Positions 1-11,660 of a stretch of 64,000 nucleotides of DNA are shown piece after piece (within the stretch, counting starts at the first letter, position 1; the number at the start of each line of letters is the position of its first letter). Below the pieces are notes generated by a model. That model searched no databases. It was not told where the DNA came from and saw nothing but the letters and a program-made list of their open reading frames with translations. The stretch spans positions 479,872-543,871 of the forward strand of contig JAVTVJ010000344.1 in NCBI GenBank assembly GCA_034509425.1, written 5' to 3'. This DNA comes from Eopsaltria australis. Lineage: Eukaryota; Chordata; Aves; Passeriformes; Petroicidae. Made by a program: the position numbers and the translations under genes.

Positions 1-1557
1 ACATCTAATGTAAAAAGTTCATAGCCATTATTTCATATCCTGTATGCCTTCTGCTTGGAACAAGGTGTATTTTACTGCCTTTATTAGAAGCTTCAACTCT
101 CACATTTGTACATGGAATTCTGAGATCTTAAAGGGATCTAGTTACTTAATGTGCTTCAGTGGATTTAATGGAGAGATGAAATTTCAAATCATAAACTTCC
201 CTGTGAAAAGGACGGTAAACAAATAATCCAGACTGTGCATACTCTGGGAGTTGTATTTGTTCTTGACCAGAGCAAATAGCAAGAGGAGACTTGGGGGAAA
301 AGTTGGGGGATGAAAGGTAAACAGATTGTAAAGATGTATTGGCAGTTCAAAATAGAAATCCAACTGCTCAGCAATAGCGGGACAGAGTCTATAGACTTCA
401 TAAATTTAAATCATCTGGAGGTTCACCACCAAGAAATTAGGATTACGTAGGTCATGTTCTTTGCAGAAAAAGTGGACTACTGAGTTATGATTTTATATAT
501 AGAGGTAGAAAAATTATAGTAAACATTTTAAACAAATAGTTGGTTGGAACTAAAAACTGGGGTAAAGTGACCTAGGAGAGTAGGAAAGTTGAACTGGAAC
601 TACAAATGTCTCTCCCCCTTACCGCTCTCAAATTTTCATTTGCTAAACTGGGACAGGAACAGGGAGTGTAGTAACCATATCTTATTGATGGAAACCAGTC
701 AGTCAACATTTCAGAAATGTCTCTTCTATAAACTGCCTTCATGAGAAAGAAGGAACTGCATGTATTTAGCATAAGTAGGAAAATACACAGTATTTTGTCA
801 TTCCTATCTTACTATTATTATTATTTACATCAAAAGTGCAGGGCTGATTCTTTACAATATGGAGCTGATGTATTTTCTTGGTACAAGCAGTTAAGTGCCA
901 AAAACCAAAAAGGCTAAATCACATTGCTATCCAAAACATAATATTGAAGGTTGAACATTTTATAAATCTCTTTCTAGGCCAATCATTTGATTCTACAGCA
1001 AAAATTAACTTCATATGTTTTGTGCTGATGTAATAAGGAGTAATCTGGCCGTGCTCCACAACATGAGAATTGCCGTAAGAGTTAAATGTAATACGAAGTT
1101 AGGACGCTTTCACAGCTTGTGCTGAAGTACTGGCTGTTTATCCTGGTTGCCATGAGTCCAGGGACTCCAGAAGGAGGTCAGGGTTGCTCACCCAGTCTTG
1201 TTCCTTGTGCTTTGATAAGTCTGGGGATGGATGCACACTTTGCATACCTGCTCCCTTGATCAAGATAATGTGTACAATTCTAAAGATAGTTCCTCATGCC
1301 ATCTCTTCATCTGCCTTGCTGAATCTCAGATTCTAGGTTTCTAAGCTGCAATGGTGAAATTGATATGCTAGGAATCTGTTTTTAAAAAGCTAATGCCTGT
1401 GGACACTACTGTTCTCACAGCTAGCATGCTAATCTATCTTTGCATCATTTCCAGCAGATGAATTTTGTTAATTAGACTTATTCTAGAAATTACTGTAGCT
1501 CAGTGATGGTCCTGTGCAATGGTACAAGCTTTTTAAGTCTACTGTGCTGCTCTTTTT
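1..1557. other. Unannotated AT-rich DNA, no gene seen
   Basis: Only short open frames (85 codons or fewer), on both strands, without recognisable domains. I see no repeat that I can name. Confidence 0.6.
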
Positions 1558-2129
1558 AATCACGGTTTGACACCAGCTGGCAATTAAGTACTACACAGTT
1601 GTTAACTCACTTCCCACTAATGCACCAGAGGGATGGGAAAGACAATTGGAAAAAGGTAAACCCCATGGTTTAAGATAAGAGTCTTTTAACAATTGAATTA
1701 AAACTACTATGCTAAAAATAAAAATAAAAATAATTAAATTAAAAATAAAAAAGAGAGAGGAATAATACCCAAGAGAAATAAGTGATTCACTACTCAATTG
1801 CTCAGCACCTGCTGAATGATGCACAGTCTGTCCCCCAGAAGTGATCAATACCTCCTGGCCAGTTCCCCCCAGTTTATATATTGGGAGATGTTCTGTGGGA
1901 TGGAATGTCCCTTCGGCCAGTTTGGGTCAGCTGTCCTGGCTGAGCTTCCTCCTGGTTACTTGTGCACCTGCTGGCTGGCAGAGCATGGGAAACTGCAAGA
2001 TCCTTGTACTACTGAGCAGAAACTAAAACATCAATGTCTTATCAGTCTTATTTTTGTACTTAATCCAAATAAAGCTCTGTACCAGGTAGTAGAAAGAAAA
2101 TTAACTCCATCCCAGAATAAACCAGAACA
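1558..2129 (-). mobile_element. ERVL-type solo LTR, degenerate
   Basis: Read on the minus strand, this block begins TGTTCTGG at 2129 and runs through a U3-like region. A TATA-like stretch (TTTATATATT on the plus strand) lies at 1873-1882. An AT-rich repeat at about 1714-1753 follows, and the block ends in a segment matching the conserved tail of an abundant avian ERVL LTR as I remember it, near AAACCGTG at 1561-1567. Family knowledge: these class III LTRs are usually 500-700 bp, and this copy is about 570 bp. No retroviral coding sequence adjoins it, so it is probably a solo LTR left by recombination. The 3' terminal CA and the expected 5-bp target-site duplication are not recognisable, so it is old. 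The 126-codon plus-strand frame at 1816-2196 is antisense to the LTR and not a gene. Confidence 0.75.
1714..1753. repeat. AAAAT-type low-complexity tract within the LTR
   Basis: Repeated AAAAT units, then AATTAAATT and further AAAAT. It sits inside the ERVL-type LTR, where related copies also carry AT-rich simple repeats. Confidence 0.85.
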
Positions 2130-5100
2130 TTCTGTACCCCTCAACTGCAATAGACATAGCAGGGAGACTGAAAGTTCTACTGCGATATTATTTTAACTGA
2201 ACTAATCAATCAAAATAATGTTTGGGTATGAGGTTCTTGGAATTTTGATTTGGGGGATTTTTGTTGGGGTTTTCTTGTTGGTTTTTTTACAAGATAAGAA
2301 TCTGCTCCTATTGCACCAAAGTATAGGCCGGCCTGTAATTAGAGAAAATAATTTCTTTTTCCTTTGTGTTTTGAGCTGTACCAGTATAATTTTTTTGTAG
2401 TTGTATTATGTGATGTCATTTAACTCCAACTGAAGAAGGTAGTGCTATTTAAAGTTTATACTTCAAAATCCAGAGAAAGTTTATATTTAATGCTGATAAA
2501 TTTCCTTAGCAAATCCTACCAATGGGAAGTATCACCTGGTACAGGCCGAGGTCAAATGTTGCTTTGTAAAAGCTCTTTGCTTCTGCTTGTATTGACTCAG
2601 AATACATACCAGTAAAGGATACGTGTCAGCACTTGTTCTCATTCCTTGCCCTGAGGAGTGAATATAGATTTAAGAAGTCCCAAAGGGTCTTCAGGATGAT
2701 GGGAATGTACTGAGCTACCTATTTCCCAGTGAAGGAACAGACAGTGTTTGGAAGCAGCCACACATTTTGATTCATTCAGAAGAGACTCTGAAGTGTGACA
2801 TTCTTGTGCTTCTTCAAATGTTTAATGGGTTTTTTAAAATGTAGATTAGTGTGAAAGTATTGGATATAAAATTTTTACAGAGGTATAAATGGACAGCTAA
2901 AACCTGAGCTCCTGAGAACGATACATCCAGTCTAAATTATTTTATTCATTTGAAGACAGTTTGTAAAGGCAACCATCTGCTTAGAGAGGCAAAATCTCTT
3001 TTCATGGAAGAGTACCTCACTTGACCCATAAGTGATATGTAAAAATGTAAGAATATATTCTGATGTGTGAAATGTAGTTCTGGCCTCCATGTAGTTTTTG
3101 CTGCAGTGGTAATAGCCTTAGTGAGGCTGAGGTCTGGGTCTTACACTTCAGCAATGTCCCAGTGAAGTAACTGATCAGAAACCTTCCATTTAAAAGAGTC
3201 AGCTGCTGGGCTGGATAGTCATGACACATCTCCCAGAAGCACAGCTACTGTTGGCAGGTCTGCTGGGCCTGACTCAGTATCATCTTTCCATTTCAGTCTA
3301 AGCTACAAGGCCTTTCCTTATATTTTCTTCCAAAATGTCATCTTTCTATTTTTGCAAGTAAGAATTTGGACACAGTGAGGAGCATCAGTGGAGAGCCTGG
3401 AACCCAAATGGTCCAGAAAAGTCCAAAGACTGGCCTTTAGATGGCAGTGTGTACCTGTTGAATAGGAATTATGTCACGGGGTAAATCTGTGAAGCAGAAA
3501 CAATTTTCTAAGGTGGAACTGTGACAAGGTTATATTCTTGGACTAAAATTAAGTGGAGATCCCACCTAAGATCCCACCTTATCAGAATTTCATTGTTGTC
3601 TGGCTGCCTCTGGTTAAAATTTAGTAAACAAACAGGAGGAAATTGGTACACGTTTTTTTCTTCTAAGTTTGAATAACGTATATTGAAACTTCTGATCTGG
3701 ATTTAGCAGAGAAAACCTAGATTAATAGTTGCCTGTGATAAATTTTTATCTCTCTCTACTCCTTCATACAGAGATGCTACAAAGGGTTAAAGGAAGTTAA
3801 TATTATAGTTATATGTGATGTGAAAACCAGATATCATGCACCAAATTCTACCTATGGACAGACAAAGCCATCTGTGAGGGAGATTCATAAATACACATAA
3901 ACCCAGGGATTATCATGTGCTCTTAGCAGCAAAATACTAGTCTAATATATAGTCTCTTTGTGCTTTTTTTGGCGGAGGAGAAAAGCAGAGCTAATTTTTT
4001 GTGTCTTCAAAGAGTCATTGGGGCTGTCACCTTTAATAGACACTGCATTTGTGCTGTACATAAATCTGCAACCTATTTTGTTTGGCTTGCAATTATACTA
4101 CACTCATATTGTAAAGGCCATTTCGTTTTTTGAGCAGATGAGGTTTTGTTGCATTCTGTATTGTCATTAACAACGGACAGAGTTGAGGTAAGACCTGCAC
4201 AGAACTAAAATTACTCAGTAAATTTTACTTCACATTCTATGTAAGCCATATACATTTTTATTAGTGAGTTTCTATGAAATCTTTGGGGGAATCTTTGAAT
4301 ATTTTTGAGAAATGTCTCATCCATCTGTAAAACAAAATGAACAGACATTTGGAATTCTATTTTCAATATACCAATTTTTACAAGTGAAGCTTAAAATGTA
4401 TATATTATATGTAAATTTCACTCTAAAAATCATGAGATTCTCAGGGTTAGAAAATGTAATTTATTTCTAAACAATCTTTAGAATGCATTTACCCCAGATA
4501 GGAATTTCTAGTCCTGCTTATCAAAGAATACTCCAAGAATTGCTGATGTGTCCAAAACCAGCAACTTACTTCAAATCATTGACAAATACGTGAGAATTCA
4601 TGATTGTACAAATGTTTATCAACAGTGCACATGGCTAATCTTAAAACTCACCAACAGCTAGCAGATAACTTCAGCAGATGAAGACTCACATGACCCCATT
4701 TTTTCCCTGAACTTTATCTTTGTTCAAATAAAAGAAGCTACATTGCTTACAAATGCTTTATACCTTATGCCCTGTAGCTGTGATCATCTAAGGATTACAG
4801 ATACCATGTAAGATGTACAGACCAGTCTGCATGGGCCATATTATGCCAATTTTTGTGCAATCTTTACCCAACCCCAGAATATTTGTTGGCAAATGAATTT
4901 ACTTTAATACTAATGTGACCTTTATGCAGACCAGCAAAAAGATTTCTATTCCTGTTTTTATTCACTTAGTGAATAGTAAACTCCTCATTGGTTACAGTGG
5001 TGAAAGATTAATCATTAAATTACTGAGGGATTTATCTTACTCTCACAAACACTGAGAAAAACATTGGTGAATTTAGGGAAACCTGATGCAACTGGACTAA

Positions 5101-5871
5101 TTTTTAAAATTAGGCCATTTATTTAGATTTATTAATAATAAATTCCAGGGCAGGGGCCTGCAATATGATCTAATGCAAAACAGAATTTTCAACCCTTTAA
5201 CATTTTCAGTATATAATTTCAACTCTCCCTAGACTTCTCTTTGCTCTCTGACAGTCTACCTTGGGTATTTACCTACTGTGTGGATTTTTGGAAGTGGATG
5301 TGTTTTTATAGGGGCTATCATCATAACTGTGTTAAGAAGAAGTAGCAGTAATTGTAATGCACCTGCCTATATAGTGAGATACAGAAGTGCTAAGAATCTC
5401 AGGAAGGACATAATCTCTTCTATAGCAAAGAGTGAGAATCAGTAGATGTGTTAATTTTTCCAGGATTATTCAAGAATTCTTGATGTCAGTACCTGTCCTG
5501 CTACACTGCAAGTGAAATTAAAGGATTATGAATGTATCTGGTTCAAAAGACTTTCCCTCCAGGTCTGTTTAGGGCAGTTTTACAGAGCTAAGTTTAAATA
5601 GTGACACAAAACTCAGGGTGACCTACACGGTAATCTAACTCTGAATCCACTCTTCAAGCTTTTTTTGGAAAGCTGTGTTTAGCTCTTGTCAATATCTTCC
5701 TGCAAAGGTTAAATTTTGTACTATGTCTTCTGCTTGTGCTGTGTTTTGTTCTTGGTTTCAGTTTTTTTGGTTAGTGATTAAAAGAGTACGTGTACGTATC
5801 TTAGTTGAACCTTCCAGCAGCTCTGTCATGTTCCACCATGGGGAACTGTGAGAAGTTCTTTTAAAAATAGA
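2130..5871. other. Unannotated unique-looking DNA
   Basis: No supported gene, CR1 or LTR. Open frames are 60-70 codons and scattered over both strands. Remnants of very old repeats cannot be excluded by eye. Confidence 0.5.
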
Positions 5872-6677
5872 TGGTCAAGAATGAAAGTAAGTCAAAGGAG
5901 ACAAACGTTGTATCTGAGAACCATTTATTGGTAATGAAAAAACAAAATAAAAAGGAGTTACTCTACTAAAGAGGGCTAGAAAAGACTGAGCAAGAGGAGG
6001 AAAAATGGGAAAGGAATGGGGGTGGGGGTGAGAGAGAGAGAGAGAGAGAGGAAGACAGCGAGCAGAAGATGGCATTACCACTGGAGTTCGGGGAGCGCCA
6101 TTGACAGACTTGAGGGTGAGCAAGAGCCAGCAAGGGCAGAAGAGCCAAAAGACAGGCCAGGGAAAAAGGGGCAAAGATGGGCCAGGGCCAGGGAAAGAAG
6201 CAGACCTCAGCAGGCTGGAGCCAAGGCAAAAACACAAGACTCAAACCGCCCCAACTCAAAAGCAAGTCTCAGAAAAGTCCCCCAAATCACCAAACCCAAA
6301 AAACAAAAGGACAGTCTCAAAAAAGCCCCAAGCCAAAAGCATGCACTCAAAAAGCAAGTTTTGAAAAGCCCCCGGGGCTTGTGAACCAGTTACTTTTCAT
6401 GGCCTTGGCTCCTCCCAAAAACCATTGGCCCAGACCAACCTTTTGCCATCTGATTGGAGAAGCCCTTGTGAGGAGTTCAGTGTCTTCTACTGACTGTCCC
6501 ATGGGAGGTGTTACCAGGTGAAGACACAAGACTTCTTCTAGTTGCCTCCTGGATGTGACACACGCACACCTCTCCACATGCCTCTGACAACCATTGTTGA
6601 GGCAAATCAAAACTAAATTGGCTCCTCACAAGCTCTCTTCCAGTAAATACAAAATTATAAGGTATTTAATTTGGCCA
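5872..6677 (-). mobile_element. Probable LTR, boundaries tentative
   Basis: On the minus strand this block has LTR-like organisation: a mixed U3-like part, a GC- and T-rich promoter-like middle (about 6050-6420, with alternating TTTT and GGGG runs), a pyrimidine/CT tract, and an AATAAA signal (plus-strand TTTATT at 5924-5929) about 50 bp before the proposed 3' end. Its base composition differs sharply from the AT-rich flanks. The proposed ends are TGGCC and GACCA on the minus strand. The flanks are ATAGA (5867-5871) and ATAGT (6678-6682), a 4-of-5 match to a target-site duplication. That match is weak and may be chance. The 99-122-codon frames on both strands here are compositional artefacts. 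It could instead be another kind of GC-rich repeat. Confidence 0.5.
6025..6053. repeat. GGGGT and (AG)n simple repeat
   Basis: A short G-rich stretch followed by about ten AG dinucleotides, inside the proposed LTR. Confidence 0.9.
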
Positions 6678-9600
6678 ATAGTTATATTTTTCAATAGCAT
6701 CTTTGATATAGTGTTTAAAATATCCCAGTAATAAGGCAAACTGAAAAAAATTTGACTTATTCATCATAAAAATACCTAAAAAACCCCAACATTCAAATAT
6801 CATCATGTAATTGACAGATCTTGAACTATATATGTATGCTTACTGCAATTTCATATAAGGCCACTCTACAACACCTGAAAACAAATAGAGCTATCGGGAG
6901 TCTGATTTTGAGAAGAAAGTTAAAGTGGGAAAAAGCTCCAGAGAGGGCTCTGAAATCCAGAATAGGGTATGATTCACTTAGTTCTTACTAAACAATAATT
7001 ACTTATTATATTTTATAGCCCTTTGTCTTTTCTTGTTCCTCTGATAGAGTTCACGTATGCCACAAACTTAAGCACTGATCTTTGCTCACTGCCATGCAAG
7101 CACACCCTCTTGGCTTAGGGACACACAACAGTTTTGCAGGCTGTGTAGAAAAGAGAAAAGTGTGTAATTTGAAAGCAAGTATTCTGTTACTTTTCACTGG
7201 TGGCGATTAGTCCTCATGGAGTACCTCCTGTTTCAGTGTGAATCCAGACACAAACAAGCATAACAAAGGGAACTAGGCTAAGAAGGCAATTAGCCATAAT
7301 TCACTCGCAGCTAATGTGGTATTAGGTCCTAATCTTTGGGGTTCTTTTAGAGTATGATCCAAGTTGTAGATGGAAAGCTGCTTTTGATACCCAAGATGTA
7401 TATGGCAGGCACCTTGCCTGCTGCCATTCCAGGGAATTGAGCTTAACCTTTCTTGCCGTGACCTTGTGCCATGTTGCATAGTGCTGCTGCTACAATGCAT
7501 CAGCCAGACAGAAGAGAAGGGCTATGCTGGTGGGAGAAATATTTCCTTCTGCAAGTTTATACACTTCAGCACAGAGGAGCTCCAGACAGCCTCTGAGGGA
7601 GAAAAATCTCCAAAAACTTGCTGATGAAGACCTTGGATCTCCGTGGTTTCTAAAATATATTCCAATCAAGTGCATATGGAATGGACCAGTTTTTTGTTTC
7701 TCCAAAATTAAACATGCCTATACTCATATTTTATCTTTAATATTTGCATTAACGTTATTTCAACTAAGAAAGTTATTTTAAATAGGTGTAGACCTACCAT
7801 ATGATATGTTAAATGAAGCAAGTAATCTCATGGGATAATGTACTCAAAATTTATGTCACACAGACTTTGAGGGAGTCAGAAGCATAGTGCCTCTCTCCTG
7901 ACACAAGTGCAAGTAGTTCTGACTCATACAACCACTATAAATAAAGATGTATGTAAATAAAGATGTATGTAAATAAAACACTGGTTTTGAGTGAGGAATT
8001 CTGTCACCAGCTCAAAGCAAATTTAATCCTTGAAAAGGCTAGCTTCCTTCAGGTGGATTTCGCCACATCCTTTGAAGACACAAGGAGCCCGAGGCTGTAC
8101 AACTGCCTATTCACTTGTATCTAGACATCCTAACTTTAGTGAACTCTTGCTGAGTTGCAGGTTTCTCTTGCTTTTAATGGTTACTACCTTCTGGTCCTCA
8201 TCTGAAGTAACCAGTAACCTGAAGGAAGGAGTGTTTTGGAAAACAGATATCTGAGTGACCTGAACATGCTCTGTTGTGCTCTTACAGAGAAAAAAGTTGT
8301 GGTCCTTGCTTCAGTAAGGAGCAGAGTGGGCTCAATTAATGTCTAATTGAAATAGATAGCTTTCTGACTTTGTTTCTTGCTCTACTAGGCATTTAAGATC
8401 ATGTTTACAGAACTACTGTCATATCTGAATATTAACCTACACTCATTAAAAATAAGACAAAGATATTCTGCCTAGATTTGCATTTGCATTTATGTACAAT
8501 AGGGCACAAAGTTGATGAAAGAAGAGTTTGCAACAGGTTCTAATGTTTTTTATTAACAAAATGCATGTGAGTAGAGGGTGCTAAATTTGTACTCTAGTTT
8601 GTGAGGTCAGTGGGAATACCACCACTTTGTCACTACATAATTGAAAACCTTCCTGCTGTCACATACTCATTCCAAGGAAAGACAAAAAGACAGCAATAAA
8701 CTGTATGAAAATAGATAGAGCCAAGGTGAAGCACATTTATGTATTTTAAAGAGATTATATCTAAAAATATTGTTCTTTCTGCCAGCATTGTATTATATTT
8801 ACACAGAAACTATTCAGGCACATGTGTTTTCAAAGAAGTTGTAATTTCCTGTCAGACTTTTTACAAATCCTTTCTAACAGCTGTAGACGGAAATCCAGCT
8901 ACTCCTGCAATGAATGACCTTCAGTGATTGGATCCCAGAGAGTAAACAAACATTTACTCTACAGAGGAAGCCCTGCTGTGAATGTAACATTAACATTACA
9001 CTCCTCAGTTGGTTTATTAGAAACTAATCCTATTTCTGCACTGCAATTATACTTCTTGAAAACCAAAGCGTTTTCGTGGTAAGTCAATCCTGCTAACACT
9101 TCAACATAAAAGACCGATGTTGTCAATAATGAAGATTACATTTGACAGAGTTTGGCAAGATATGACTTTTATTTTTACGTGCAAGTTTTGTTTAGACAGT
9201 ATTTGTTTTACCTTTCAGAGCATTAGTTTCCATAAATTTCCTATGTTTTAACTGCATAAGCAATATTTTTAAACATAGCTCTTACACAGGAGTGTACATT
9301 AAATATTTGTTCAGCTGATTAAAACAGTTCCACATTTATTTAATGTTTGAACAGTAAACAGTTTGTTGAGGACTGAAATGTGTTCTTACACATACACATA
9401 CACATATTCAGGCCTCATTAGAAGGGTTCCTGTTGTGAGGGTGCTTTATCTAGGTGATACTAGGCATTACAGACCCTCAGAAAAACCTTCCTTTAGTGAT
9501 TCAACCTCAATACTTACTGTTAGTAGATGGCACTTTGTGAAGGGTAATACAAAACTTCTTTCACATCAGTGGAAAAACTTACAATGTAAAGGGAAAGAGT

Positions 9601-9909
9601 GTCTTGTCTCAGTAAGTTTGCAGATGTAGTTCAGCTCTATACAGCTGTGTCCTTTGCACTGTACCCTTTCCACCTGGTGTTTAAACAAGAAGGAAACTGA
9701 AAAGTCATCTAGATTACTTGGAGGAATTCCAAGTCTGGGTTTGATACTGGTTGTACACAAGAGATTAACAGTTTGGGAGCAAAATGTTTCCTTTCACACA
9801 CCTTTTCTAAAGTGATGAAGAAAACATGATAAAGAGTTTTCTGTATTGCTTAATTGTCCAGAAAAGTTTAAACTGCAATTTTGGTCTTAAAAACTAACAT
9901 TATAAAAAT
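6678..9909. other. Unannotated AT-rich DNA
   Basis: No supported gene. Open frames reach only 60-88 codons. Apart from a small tandem repeat at 7941-7977, nothing recognisable. Confidence 0.5.
7941..7977. repeat. 16-bp tandem repeat, about 2.3 copies
   Basis: The unit ATAAAGATGTATGTAA occurs twice head to tail and is followed by ATAAAAC, the start of a third copy. Confidence 0.9.
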
Positions 9910-9915
9910 CTTTCA
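9910..9915. repeat. 5' target-site duplication (CTTTCA)
   Basis: Six bases immediately before the LTR, identical to 10559-10564 immediately after it. Confidence 0.9.
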
Positions 9916-10558
9916 TGTGGTGGTGCTTGAGGCCCCAAAGGGCTCAGTCCCCCCTGAGAAGCTGTGGAATAAAGGTGCCCAAGTTTAAAGTCTCCCCTGG
10001 GGAGCAGACACAGGTGGTTTGCCCCCCAAGTGGGCTGAGTTTCTCAGATGTGGTTCCCTTTTCCCCCATTAGTTTAAGCACCTGCCACTCTCCCGCCAAT
10101 CATTCTTGTGTTCTAGAAAGTTCTGTTTCATTCGGTAGTTGATTGAATCCCCTGGTTGTCTGTCATCCCCTCTCCTCCCTCTCTCCTTCCCGGTTAGTCC
10201 TGGTCCCCTGGTCTCTCCCTGGTTCCTCCCTCCTGGTGTTTGATGGTTGGATGGTGCCCTCACAATAAAAGTCTGTGCTCTGAGCTGTTCGGGGTCTTCT
10301 GATCCTAGACACCCAGAGCGCAGTTGGACCCCACGCCTCTGCGTCTCTATTACTCTAGACAGAAGATTGGTCCCTATCCCTCCGGTCTCTATAGAGATAG
10401 CTTGCTCTCTAAGAGCTACCTGTGGCTGGGAACGCGCTGATTCCCGCGGCAGCGAACCGGCACTCCGGCGGTCAGGGACGCTGGCTGCAGCCGCCGACGG
10501 GTCGCTAGCCAGAGACCCTGGGACTAGCTGTCCAGCCCGGACACTGGCGACCACGGCA
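9916..10558 (+). mobile_element. Class II (ERVK-like) solo LTR with intact ends
   Basis: The block starts TGTGGTGGTG and ends CCACGGCA, so it has canonical TG...CA termini with an imperfect inverted repeat. It is bounded by a perfect 6-bp direct repeat, CTTTCA. Family knowledge: 6-bp duplications are typical of class II (beta-like) retroviral integration. A canonical AATAAA lies at 10264-10269. The U5-like part after it is long and CpG-rich, with several CG dinucleotides at 10435-10510, unlike the AT-rich flanks. No gag, pol or env sequence adjoins it, so it is a solo LTR. Retained CpGs and identical duplications suggest it is younger than the other elements in the window. The 232-codon minus-strand frame (10069-10767) crosses the LTR boundary and is an artefact. 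Confidence 0.88.
10264..10269 (+). promoter_or_regulatory. LTR polyadenylation signal AATAAA
   Basis: Canonical hexamer inside the class II LTR, followed by a GT-rich stretch (GTCTGTGCTCTG) expected downstream of a cleavage site. It could also act as a TATA-like element; the sequence alone does not decide. Confidence 0.6.
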
Positions 10559-10564
10559 CTTTCA
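10559..10564. repeat. 3' target-site duplication (CTTTCA)
   Basis: Identical to 9910-9915 and directly after the LTR terminus CGGCA. Confidence 0.9.
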
Positions 10565-11097
10565 ATTATGAACAGCATTTGTTTTGAAATGCTTTCTGAA
10601 CTATGTCTATGAAGTAAGCAAATACATAGACTATTTCCCTGCCTGTTTCTAGTTTGTACAACCAGCTCAGCCATAGAGAACCTGAAGGATTCTTTCATCC
10701 TGTCCACTGCAAGAAATAATAAAAATTCTACTTTAGATCCAGTCCTTGAATACTCTGTGATTAACACCCATCCAGCTCCGCAGCTTTTGGTGGATTACAT
10801 AGTTAGGTTGATAATGTCCTGGTGTCACACAAAGCATAAGCATTCCATATACCTGAATATAAGCCAGCTTTGTCATTTCTGGCTATATTGGCTCCGTGCT
10901 GGTTGACCTATCAGGAACAAAAAACAGTAAAATTTAATTTATGTCCCTTAAATGAGCACTTGCCAATCAACTGCACTGTGTGAGTGGTATAATGGTAGAG
11001 TTTATAGCAATTTCAAATTTTTAGAATTGTTGAATTTAATTTAAAAGCTAACAAGTGCTTTGGCTCATTGTTTTCTCTATTGCAGTCAGTTGGCACT
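10565..11097. other. Unannotated DNA
   Basis: No gene or recognised repeat between the class II LTR and the next CR1 fragment. Confidence 0.5.
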
Positions 11098-11660
11098 ATC
11101 ACAGAGTAATTTAGTTTGGATGGGACTTCTATGTGTCATGCAATCCAACCTCGTTGAAGCTGGTCCAGTTAAAGCAGGTTGCTCATGGTTTTGTTCAGAT
11201 GAGCTTTGACCATCTTCAAGGATGGAAATTCCACAATTTCTTTCAGCATATGGTCCAGTGTTTGACTCTCATCATGCTGTAAAAGTTTTGCTTATGTGAA
11301 AAAGCTACTATTTTCCTACTTTTTTCTGCTGGCTTTTACTTTGTGACCATGCACCTTCTGTTACCATATAGCTGTGGTCTAATTTGATAGTTGCAGATGG
11401 AAATCAGATCACTTCTGTTTCTAAGGCTGAATAAACCCCTGCTCTCTGAGGCTTTTCTCTTGTTGCAACCACCTAACCCCCATGGTACCTGGACAGGCTT
11501 CTGGATGTCCACACCTTCCTTGTGCTGAGAAGCCTGAAATTGAATACAGTGCTCAGATGTAGTCATGAAAATACTGCAGAGAAGGCAGTAGTCACTTTGA
11601 CTGACATACTGGTTGTGGTCTTGCCAATACAGACCTCTTTGCTTTACTTGCTCCTGCAAC
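11098..11660 (-). mobile_element. CR1 LINE, 3' region, degenerate
   Basis: The plus strand reads as the antisense of the 3' part of avian CR1. Hallmarks in order are a degenerate 3'-tip motif (GTTTGGATGGGACTTC at about 11115), the conserved stretch about fewer CR1 positions upstream (GATGAGCTTTGACCATCTTC at 11199-11218), and the ORF2 C-terminal region as far as about 11660. The copy is 5'-truncated, as is usual for CR1. It carries many substitutions and indels, so it is old and non-functional. The 107-codon minus-strand frame at 11336-11659 follows it only in part and contains no recognisable domain. Confidence 0.85.

Noticed and set aside
1816..2196. 126-codon plus-strand open frame
   Set aside because: Antisense to the ERVL-type LTR and extending beyond its end. 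Explained by the repeat.
10069..10767. 232-codon minus-strand open frame
   Set aside because: It runs antisense through the GC-rich solo LTR and across its boundary, and shows no recognisable domain.
10980..11020. tRNA A-box-like sequence (GTGGTATAATGGTAG)
   Set aside because: No matching B box, acceptor stem or anticodon arm at the right distance.
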